A model generated the notes under the pieces. That model ran no database searches and was not told where the DNA came from. It worked only from the letters and a program-made list of their open reading frames with translations. DNA of 5,144 nucleotides from Acidobacteriota bacterium (GTDB taxonomy: Bacteria; Acidobacteriota; UBA4820; DSQY01). Shown piece by piece: positions 1 to 5,144 of this stretch; position 1 is the stretch's first letter, and each line of letters starts with the position of its first letter. The position numbers and the translations under genes were made by a program. The stretch lies in the NCBI GenBank assembly GCA_021814085.1, contig JAKAJA010000159.1, positions 1 through 5,144 on the forward strand, written 5' to 3'.

Positions 1-1288
1 GCTTCTGACGCGCGGTCCACGTCGGCGGCAGCGCCCGCGCCGTCTCGGCGAGCGCCGGCTGCACCTGCTCCTCGCGCAGCCCCTGCGCGTAGAGGTTCTG
101 GAGGGTGCGGTCGGACTCCTTCGCGAGCTGAAGCACCACCCTAACGCGGTCGGCCGTTGGCGCGAGCTCGTGCCGGCGCAGCCAGAAGACGACGTTGGAT
201 TCTCCCGACATGGGCCCCACCTCGATGATCTGGCGCTTGCCGAACCATGAGGGAGGGACGGCCGAATAGACGATGTCCACTAGGGACTGGTCACCCTTCC
301 CGAGGGCTTTCAGTATGGCCGACGCGTGGACGCCGGTGCCCGTTCGGTAGGCGTCGGGGCCGAAGACCGGGTAGTTCCATGGAATGGCGGCGCCGGTCCA
401 CCTGGAGACCCACTCCACGTATTCGGTGAGCAGTGACAGGTCTTTCTCCCAGAGTCCCATGAGCCTCAGGTTGACCAGGATCATATCCAAGGGCGTATTT
501 CCCACGCGCTCGCCGAGCCCCAGGGCGGTACCGTGAATGCGGTCCGCTCCCGCTTCCATGGCGCTCAGGGCCGATGAGAGGCCGAGACCCCGATCCATGT
601 GCCCGTGCCAATCCAGCTTCACCTCCGCCCCCGAATCGGCGATGATGCCCTTCACGTAGCGAACCAGGTTCCGGGCCCCGACGGGAGTGATGAATCCCAC
701 CGTGTCGGCGATGCAGAGCCGCGTGGCTCCGCAGTCGATGGCCGCGGTGTAGAGCTGACGGAGCACCTCGGGGCGGGCACGGCTCGTGTCCTCGGTGACG
801 AAACTGACGGGAACCCCCTCCCGGGCCGCGAGGCTCACCGAATCGCGCGTGGCCTTGAGGAGAAATTCAAGGTTCCAACCCTCCGCATACTGCCTCACCG
901 CACTGGAACCGATGAAGGTGGCCACGGTGATGGGAATACCCGCGCGCTGGGAGATCTCCACGATGGCCCTGATGTCCCCCGTCACGGTCCTGGCGGCGCA
1001 GTTGGGCTCGAGGGGGAGTTTCTGGCGGGCGATCTCTTTTGCGAGGTAGAGCGTGTCTTCGCTAACGTGTGGGCCTGAGGCAGGCAGGCCGATGTCCACG
1101 GCCTGCACGCCCAATCCGGCGAGGATGTGCAGAAATTCGCGTTTGGCCTGGAGCGGAGGATTCCGCGCGGAGGGGCTCTGGAGGCCGTCCCGCAACGTCT
1201 CGTCGTCCAGTTCCACGGGCGTGGCAAGGCTTCTCCCCTGCCCGATGGACCCGTCGTTGCCGTTCCAGTTGTAGACCCAGCGGTCCAT
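1..1288 (-). CDS. LeuA-like DRE-TIM metallolyase (2-isopropylmalate/homocitrate synthase family), 3' end off the window
   Basis: This is a cytoplasmic enzyme of the Claisen-condensing DRE-TIM family, whose members join acetyl-CoA to a 2-oxo acid using a divalent metal. I translated 429 codons without a stop; the frame runs off the left edge. The TIM barrel covers about residues 25-290. TLRDGLQ is at 31-37, EDTSR at 166-170, ADTVG at 194-198, HGH at 228-230 and GLGERVGN at 257-264. The expected metal ligands D34, H228, H230 and N264 are therefore all present. TGVHASAILK (318-327) matches the subdomain motif of 2-isopropylmalate synthases, with its conserved His at 321. The family's HxHND motif reads HGHMD here, so Asn is replaced by Met231. 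What follows residue 360 looks like the short helical subdomain, and about 60 residues later the sequence is cut, so a regulatory LeuA dimer domain cannot be confirmed. The ATG lies behind a purine-rich SD and 43 nt after the crotonase gene. The family call is firm; the substrate (2-oxoisovalerate, 2-oxoglutarate, pyruvate or other) is unknown. Confidence 0.88.
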   Translation of the reverse strand, partial: MDRWVYNWNGNDGSIGQGRSLATPVELDDETLRDGLQSPSARNPPLQAKREFLHILAGLGVQAVDIGLPASGPHVSEDTLYLAKEIARQKLPLEPNCAARTVTGDIRAIVEISQRAGIPITVATFIGSSAVRQYAEGWNLEFLLKATRDSVSLAAREGVPVSFVTEDTSRARPEVLRQLYTAAIDCGATRLCIADTVGFITPVGARNLVRYVKGIIADSGAEVKLDWHGHMDRGLGLSSALSAMEAGADRIHGTALGLGERVGNTPLDMILVNLRLMGLWEKDLSLLTEYVEWVSRWTGAAIPWNYPVFGPDAYRTGTGVHASAILKALGKGDQSLVDIVYSAVPPSWFGKRQIIEVGPMSGESNVVFWLRRHELAPTADRVRVVLQLAKESDRTLQNLYAQGLREEQVQPALAETARALPPTWTARQK

Positions 1289-1295
1289 CCCTAGT

Positions 1296-1304
1296 CCCCT
1301 CTCC
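1296..1304 (-). promoter_or_regulatory. Ribosome binding site of the LeuA-like gene
   Basis: Read on the minus strand this is GGAGAGGGG, ending 7 nt before the ATG at 1288-1286. It supports that start. An ATG about 20 nt upstream is out of frame and soon meets a TAG, so it is not the start. The site lies in the 43-nt gap after the crotonase stop, consistent with translation from a shared mRNA. Confidence 0.6.
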
Positions 1305-1331
1305 GCATCGTTGTCTGTCGGAGGTACTGCC

Positions 1332-2114
1332 TCAGCGGCCCTTGAAGAGCGGCTTGCGCTTCTGGAGGAATGCGGCAGTGCCCTCTTTCATGTCTTCAGT
1401 GGCACAGCACAGCCCGAAGAGTGTGGCCTCCATATAGCAGCCTTCCTCCAGAGGCATGTCCAGCCCCGCGTTGACGGCCTCGAGACAGTGTCGGACCGCT
1501 TCGGGCGCCTTCTCGGAAATCTTGGCGGCGAGGTCGCCTGCCTTCGCCAAGAGCTCTGCTAGAGGCACGACGGCGTTGACGAGACCCATCTCGTAGGCGC
1601 GCGCGGCGCCGATCCTGTCCCCCGTCACCAGGAGCTCGATGGCGATGCCCCTGCCCACGAGCCGCGGCAGGCGCTGCGTTCCACCGTACCCGGGAATGAC
1701 CCCCAGGTTCACTTCGGGTTGCCCAAACTGGGCATTCTCGGAGGCGAGGCGGATGTGGCACGCCAGGGCCAGCTCGCACCCTCCGCCGAGGGCGAAACCG
1801 TTCACCGCCGCGATGACGGGCTTGGGAAAGGTTTCGATGGTCCGGAAGAGCCCTTGGCCGAGGATCGCGAAGTCGCGGCCGATCTGCGCGTCCAGGGAGG
1901 CGATCTCGCCGATGTCCGCCCCGGCCACGAAAGCCTTTTCCCCGGCGCCCGTAAGGACGACGCTCCTCACCGCCGGATCCTTCGCCGCGGCATGGAAGGC
2001 GACACGCAAATCCTCGAGGGTTGCCCTGTTGAGCGCGTTCAGTTTATCAGGCCGGTTGACCGTAATCAGGGCAAACCCGTCTCTCGTTTCGTAGAGTACG
2101 TTGGTCAGGTTCAT
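1332..2114 (-). CDS. Enoyl-CoA hydratase/isomerase (crotonase) family protein
   Basis: This is a complete 260-residue crotonase, the normal length for the bacterial family. Such enzymes add water across the 2,3 double bond of an enoyl-CoA to give 3-hydroxyacyl-CoA, usually as cytoplasmic hexamers. AGADI (64-68) and FALGGGCELALA (108-119) form the CoA-binding and oxyanion-hole segments, with Gly111 as the expected second oxyanion amide. Both catalytic glutamates of true hydratases are present: E114 in GGGCE and E134 in GQPEVNLGVIPGYGGTQRL. Having both favours hydratase over isomerase, dehalogenase or thioesterase relatives. The C-terminus (TEDMKEG then FLQKRKPLFKG) is the usual crotonase trimerisation tail. 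The Asp that often follows LALAC is His120, a mild variation. The start is fixed by AAGGAG 8 nt upstream. It precedes the LeuA-like gene by 43 nt, so the two are probably co-transcribed. Possible substrates are crotonyl-CoA, other short enoyl-CoAs or methylglutaconyl-CoA; sequence alone does not decide. Confidence 0.95.
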   Translation of the reverse strand: MNLTNVLYETRDGFALITVNRPDKLNALNRATLEDLRVAFHAAAKDPAVRSVVLTGAGEKAFVAGADIGEIASLDAQIGRDFAILGQGLFRTIETFPKPVIAAVNGFALGGGCELALACHIRLASENAQFGQPEVNLGVIPGYGGTQRLPRLVGRGIAIELLVTGDRIGAARAYEMGLVNAVVPLAELLAKAGDLAAKISEKAPEAVRHCLEAVNAGLDMPLEEGCYMEATLFGLCCATEDMKEGTAAFLQKRKPLFKGR

Positions 2115-2122
2115 GGCACGGT

Positions 2123-2128
2123 CTCCTT
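2123..2128 (-). promoter_or_regulatory. Strong Shine-Dalgarno of the crotonase gene
   Basis: On the minus strand this reads AAGGAG, a near-perfect anti-16S match, 8 nt before the ATG at 2114-2112. It is the best ribosome binding site in the window and fixes the crotonase start. The remaining gap up to 2252 holds no promoter I would defend and no intrinsic terminator. Confidence 0.8.
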
Positions 2129-2252
2129 ATTCGGGAAGGTCCTTCTGGCCTCGGCCCGGATCGGATTGCGGCGGGAGGACGGGCTCCCTTGGTTTATCTC
2201 CGGGAAATCCGGACGGACGCCTTGTCCCTGATGGCTCAGCGGCCGGGCGGGC

Positions 2253-3041
2253 TCACCCCTTGGAGGGCGAACCGCATTCCAGAAACTTGAACCTGAGCAT
2301 TCCGAACCCCACCTGAGCGCCCGATTTGAGGGGAGTCAGCACGCCCGTAGGTATGCGTTTGGAATTGATGAAGGTCCCATTGAGGGTGCCCACTTCTTCA
2401 GCGAGATAGAACTGCCCGTTGCTGAAGATGATCTTGGCATGCCTCCTCGAAACGCTGCGCTTCACGTCCTCCTCGGTAAGGTCTACGTCGGGGGTAATAC
2501 CCGTCACGGGGTCCTTACGGCCAACGAGGGAGATCTCCCTGTAGATGGGGAAGACCTTGAGGGACCCATCGGCCACGAACTCCGCCAGCACGGGAGGCTT
2601 CTCCTCCGTCTCCGGGAGGGCGGACACGGGCTCTCTCTCACCCCCCGGGATGACCACGGCCTTGCCCTGGCTGCTGAGGGAGAGCTCCAGCTGGTCCGTG
2701 GTCTCCCTGAGCCGCTTGGATATCTTGCGCAGCATCCGCACGGCGATCTCGATGTTGCTCTTGATCATCTGGTCGAAGGTGGCGCCATTGATGACGATGA
2801 GCTCGGCGTCTTCGATGACCTCGGCCGTGGCCGTGCGGGGCATGCTCTCCAGGAGGCTCATCTCGCCGAAGAAATCACCCTTCTCAAAGACCCTCACGAA
2901 GCGCTTTTCCTCGTTGATGTTTCTGTAGAGTTCCACCTCTCCCGATTGGATGACGAACATCTCGGCGCCGGAATCGCCCTCATTGAAGACGATCTCCCCT
3001 TTGCGATAGGGCACGATGAAATCTCTCAGGGGATTCCCCAT
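2253..3041 (-). CDS. Cyclic nucleotide-binding domain + FHA domain signalling protein
   Basis: This is a soluble 262-residue protein with two sensory modules and no visible enzymatic or DNA-binding output. Residues about 8-95 form a cNMP-binding beta-roll that starts directly at its first strands. The phosphate-binding cassette FGEMSLLESMPRTATA (58-73) keeps Glu60 for the ribose hydroxyl and Arg69 for the cyclic phosphate, so ligand binding is plausible. An amphipathic helix follows (about 94-125), then a Pro/Glu-rich linker (about 130-152). Residues about 160-255 form an FHA domain: GR at 174-175, SRRHA at 198-202 and NGTFIN at 221-226, covering the expected phosphothreonine-binding Arg, Ser, His and Asn. 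The family role is to recruit a phosphothreonine-bearing partner. Coupling this to cAMP or cGMP is inference. There is no signal peptide, membrane segment or helix-turn-helix, so it is not a CRP-type regulator. The ATG at 3041 follows AGAGGG with 5-nt spacing. The 138-nt gap to the crotonase leaves operon membership open. Confidence 0.93.
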   Translation of the reverse strand: MGNPLRDFIVPYRKGEIVFNEGDSGAEMFVIQSGEVELYRNINEEKRFVRVFEKGDFFGEMSLLESMPRTATAEVIEDAELIVINGATFDQMIKSNIEIAVRMLRKISKRLRETTDQLELSLSSQGKAVVIPGGEREPVSALPETEEKPPVLAEFVADGSLKVFPIYREISLVGRKDPVTGITPDVDLTEEDVKRSVSRRHAKIIFSNGQFYLAEEVGTLNGTFINSKRIPTGVLTPLKSGAQVGFGMLRFKFLECGSPSKG

Positions 3042-3046
3042 TTCAT

Positions 3047-3052
3047 CCCTCT
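3047..3052 (-). promoter_or_regulatory. Ribosome binding site of the CNB-FHA gene
   Basis: On the minus strand this reads AGAGGG, 5 nt before the ATG at 3041-3039. The spacing is a little short but acceptable. A second ATG at 3046-3044 is out of frame with the CNB-FHA reading frame and is not the start. Confidence 0.5.
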
Positions 3053-3066
3053 TCCGTGGCTCGTAC

Positions 3067-3095
3067 AGTCTAATTCAAAGGCGCGGCCCCGGCAA
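3067..3095 (-). promoter_or_regulatory. Candidate sigma-70-like promoter for the CNB-FHA gene
   Basis: On the minus strand a TTGCCG box (3095-3090) and a TAGACT box (3072-3067) are separated by exactly 17 nt. Each matches the sigma-70 consensus at 4 of 6 positions. Transcription from it would begin near 3060, leaving a leader of about 20 nt that holds the SD. Position and spacing are good but the boxes are weak, and other sigma factors in this lineage are unknown, so this is only a candidate. It would uncouple the CNB-FHA gene from the upstream transglutaminase-fold gene. Confidence 0.3.
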
Positions 3096-3157
3096 CGACC
3101 AGAACGCTGCTGACAGACTGCCGCGGGTCCCCTCGAGTGTCTCAGCCGCTATCTATC

Positions 3158-5144
3158 TCAGGGGAGGCTCACCACCATCTGGCCCGACTCCGCCTCGTCG
3201 ATCTTCTTCATGAAGCTGGAAAACTCGCCGTACTTGACCGGCCACACGATCTGGTAGGGCACCCTGACGGAGCGCTCAACGAGGATTTCGCCCTTGCTCT
3301 CCGACGTCTTCAGGTGATAGCTGCCGAAGGCCGTCTTGAGGTCCAGCGATGGCATGGGGTAGTCGGCCTTGGCTCCCGCTGGAAGGCGGAAGACGAACTT
3401 CTGGTTGGCGAAGATGGGAGCCCCCGTGGTCAGCGGGAGCTTCCGCTCCCTCAGACTGGCAAACACCTGGCCGAGATGCAGGGAGGGCAGAGGGTCTGGA
3501 ACCGTGAGGTGCCCGCCTTCTGAAAGAGCGTAACCCTGTATGAGTATGGTGTAGTTCCACTGAAGGGGCTTGAAGGGGTCATCCATGTTGCCGACGTTGA
3601 AATCCTCCAGATCGAGGTTCCCGTGCTGCTTGGAGAGGGCCATCTGCACGGCCTGCCTCCACTGGTCCTTGTCCATGCGCCTCAGAGCCCCGCGGAGGGT
3701 CTCGCTCGCCTCGGGATCGAGGGTCTGACGGTGCACGACGCGGAGGTTCCCGTCCGAGGTCAGCTCCCTCGTCTCCTCCTCCATGGCCTTCGTCCACGGC
3801 CCGAAGTCGGCTGGAATTTCAGACTCCTTCCAGGGCTCCGCCGAAGTGAGGTCCGTGGCCCGGGCCCCCTGCAGATACCACGCGAGGGTGTACGGATCGC
3901 GGTAGGGGCTCGCCAGTGTCAGATAGCGCGCCCCCGATGGAAGGTCGACTTTCAGGACGGGAATGGCGAACTGGCCGAGACGCGGGAGGTTTTCCCGGTA
4001 GACGCGATCGGGAACCGCCTCGGCCGTGAGGATGCGAAAGGGGATCCTGGCGAGGGTCAAGAATGCCGCGGCCACGGGCAACCGGCTCCCCTGCCTCGTG
4101 AGGAGCGTCTGCGTGGGGTCCTGCCACCCCCCTGAGCCCGAGCTGTCCACTTCTTGGAGGAGGTAGCGAACGATCCGGTCCACCTTGTCTTCGGGAGTCT
4201 TGGCGTCTCCTACCGCCTCTCTGTAACGCTTCTCCACTTCAGGCGTTACCTGATACGATCCCGTGATACCCTCCTTCAGGAACCTACCCAGATCTTTCCA
4301 GTCCACTCCCCCGACGGCTTCCACGAGGGGGATGAAGAGCGTCTTGTTGGGGGTGTCCGGCTCGGGGGCCACACGGGGCATGTCCCTGAAGTCCCAATTT
4401 CGCCAGTTGACGCCGTTCGAGCTCCCTTTCTTCCCTGGATCGGGCAGGTTCTGCTCGTGGAACTGCATGGGTATGGAATCGGGCCACTCCAGGTACCACT
4501 GGGTGCGGTGGAAGGGCTTCTCGATATCTTGGAAGAGGTAAACCTGGGTCGTGACGTAGGCGTTGGGTTTCACCCCCGACGGCTGCTTCAGGGTGAAGTA
4601 TTCGTACTCGATGATGTCGCCCGCTTCCAGCCCCTGCATGCTGATGGTGTCCTTCTCCGGAACCTGTTCGGGTTCGAGGATCCGGCCGTCCGGCTTCACC
4701 GTCCGGAGCATGAGGACTACCTGGCCCGGCAGGGACTGTTCGCTCTCCCGGTCCACGCCCTCCTTGTCGTTGATCTTGATGATGCCGTGGTAGCGCTCCA
4801 GGGAAGACCCGTCTTTCTGGACCCTCGTGAACATCTGGTCGAGGAGGAGCGAAGAGGGCGACGCGTCGGGACTCTTGGTCGTGTCCTCCGCCAAGACCCG
4901 CGCCAGATCCAGGTGCTTGTCCTGGAAAGGCATGGGTTCGCCAAGGGCCCACTTCGCCAGGTCCACCTGGAAGGCGTCCGGCTTGGCATCCTTGAGGGAG
5001 GCCCAGGCCTTCCTCCCCGCCGCCTCATCTCCCTGGAGGAAGCAGGCTCTTGCCAGGCTCAGGGCATAGCCGACGTCCGCGGGGTTCAACCCCGCGAGCT
5101 TTTCGAATCGCTTCCTTGCGGCGCCGGGGTTCCCCATCCTGAGC
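3158..5144 (-). CDS. TPR / DUF3857 / transglutaminase-fold protein, 5' end off the window, likely catalytically inactive
   Basis: The frame is open to the right edge. An ATG at 5137-5135 has two more sense codons before it and no SD, so the true start is probably outside and a signal peptide cannot be judged. Residue numbers count from that Met. Residues about 3-50 look like a TPR repeat (GAARKRFEKLAGLNP; ALSLARACFLQGDEAAGRKA). A DUF3857-type beta domain spans about 112-265 (RYHGIIKINDKEGV, RTVKPDGRILEPEQV, GLEAGDIIEYEYF). The transglutaminase fold follows at about 300-425 (DKVDRIVRYLLQEV, then RQGSRLPVAAAFLTLARIPF), and a beta-rich C-terminal domain runs to residue 659. Where active relatives carry GDCKD, this protein has GSRLP. 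The only Cys in the visible part is in the TPR (residue 32), and the usual His and Asp positions read as IPV and LASP. Such proteins in Gram-negatives are usually exported or envelope-linked. The TGA is backed by an in-frame TAG two codons later. The architecture is clear; the function is unknown. Confidence 0.87.
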   Translation of the reverse strand, partial: LRMGNPGAARKRFEKLAGLNPADVGYALSLARACFLQGDEAAGRKAWASLKDAKPDAFQVDLAKWALGEPMPFQDKHLDLARVLAEDTTKSPDASPSSLLLDQMFTRVQKDGSSLERYHGIIKINDKEGVDRESEQSLPGQVVLMLRTVKPDGRILEPEQVPEKDTISMQGLEAGDIIEYEYFTLKQPSGVKPNAYVTTQVYLFQDIEKPFHRTQWYLEWPDSIPMQFHEQNLPDPGKKGSSNGVNWRNWDFRDMPRVAPEPDTPNKTLFIPLVEAVGGVDWKDLGRFLKEGITGSYQVTPEVEKRYREAVGDAKTPEDKVDRIVRYLLQEVDSSGSGGWQDPTQTLLTRQGSRLPVAAAFLTLARIPFRILTAEAVPDRVYRENLPRLGQFAIPVLKVDLPSGARYLTLASPYRDPYTLAWYLQGARATDLTSAEPWKESEIPADFGPWTKAMEEETRELTSDGNLRVVHRQTLDPEASETLRGALRRMDKDQWRQAVQMALSKQHGNLDLEDFNVGNMDDPFKPLQWNYTILIQGYALSEGGHLTVPDPLPSLHLGQVFASLRERKLPLTTGAPIFANQKFVFRLPAGAKADYPMPSLDLKTAFGSYHLKTSESKGEILVERSVRVPYQIVWPVKYGEFSSFMKKIDEAESGQMVVSLP

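Noticed and set aside
599..1078. 159-codon open frame on the plus strand over the LeuA-like gene
   Set aside because: The minus strand here encodes conserved DRE-TIM motifs; the plus frame shows none and has no convincing ribosome binding site.
1..1288. HMG-CoA lyase as the identity of the left-edge gene
   Set aside because: It has IPMS-type GLGERVGN and TGVHASAILK motifs and lacks the glycine-rich loop with the catalytic Cys typical of HMG-CoA lyases.
2199..2213. Small perfect hairpin (TCCGG, 5-nt loop, CCGGA) between the CNB-FHA and crotonase genes
   Set aside because: A 5-bp stem with no following T-run is too weak for an intrinsic terminator and common by chance in GC-rich DNA.
1719..2231. 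170-codon open frame on the plus strand over the crotonase
   Set aside because: It is the antisense shadow of a highly conserved crotonase and has no family features.
2253..3041. CRP/FNR-type transcription factor
   Set aside because: The cNMP domain suggests it, but the C-terminus is an FHA domain with SRRHA and NGTFIN, and no helix-turn-helix is present.
2439..3113. Long open frame of 224 codons on the plus strand, antisense to the CNB-FHA gene
   Set aside because: Its product has no recognisable domain, is rich in Leu, Gly, His and Asp as expected from antisense of GC-rich code, and the opposite strand encodes two clear domains.
3109..3146. Imperfect inverted repeat (GCTGACA / TGTcTCAGC) after the transglutaminase-fold gene
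   Set aside because: It has a bulge, a loop of over 20 nt and no T-tract on the minus strand, so I do not call it a terminator or an operator.
4284..4952. 222-codon open frame on the minus strand in another phase of the transglutaminase-fold gene
   Set aside because: Composition is low-complexity Gly/Arg/Pro/His, typical of an off-frame reading of GC-rich code, while the overlapping frame shows a DUF3857 domain.

Overview
This is a GC-rich bacterial window carrying four protein-coding genes. All four are on the minus strand, tightly spaced, and read right to left. No rRNA, tRNA, CRISPR array, insertion sequence or integrase is visible, and I found no convincing gene on the plus strand. The gene set is an envelope-type DUF3857/transglutaminase-fold protein, a cyclic-nucleotide-binding plus FHA protein, a crotonase and a LeuA-type DRE-TIM enzyme. 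With the GC-rich codon use, it resembles Acidobacteriota, Myxococcota and related environmental lineages. That placement is inference, because no marker gene is present.

Layout in the direction of transcription: (1) >5144-3158, the C-terminal 661 or so codons of a TPR + DUF3857 + transglutaminase-fold protein whose start lies beyond the right edge. The usual Cys-His-Asp triad appears to be missing. (2) A 116-nt gap with a weak promoter candidate. (3) 3041-2253, a 262-residue protein with an N-terminal cNMP-binding domain and a C-terminal FHA domain. (4) A 138-nt gap. (5) 2114-1332, a complete 260-residue enoyl-CoA hydratase with both catalytic glutamates. (6) A 43-nt gap. (7) 1288-<1, at least 429 residues of a 2-isopropylmalate/homocitrate/citramalate synthase-like enzyme whose end lies beyond the left edge.

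The last two genes are the most likely operon partners: the gap is short, each has a Shine-Dalgarno sequence, and both act on CoA thioesters. They may belong to an acyl-CoA or branched-chain carbon pathway, but the exact substrates cannot be read from the sequence. The cNMP/FHA protein looks like a signalling adaptor sensing a cyclic nucleotide and a phosphothreonine partner. Its link to the metabolic pair, or to the transglutaminase-fold protein, rests only on position. I see no clear undescribed system. The most unusual points are the apparently dead transglutaminase fold, the minimal CNB-FHA fusion, and the crotonase/Claisen-synthase pair.
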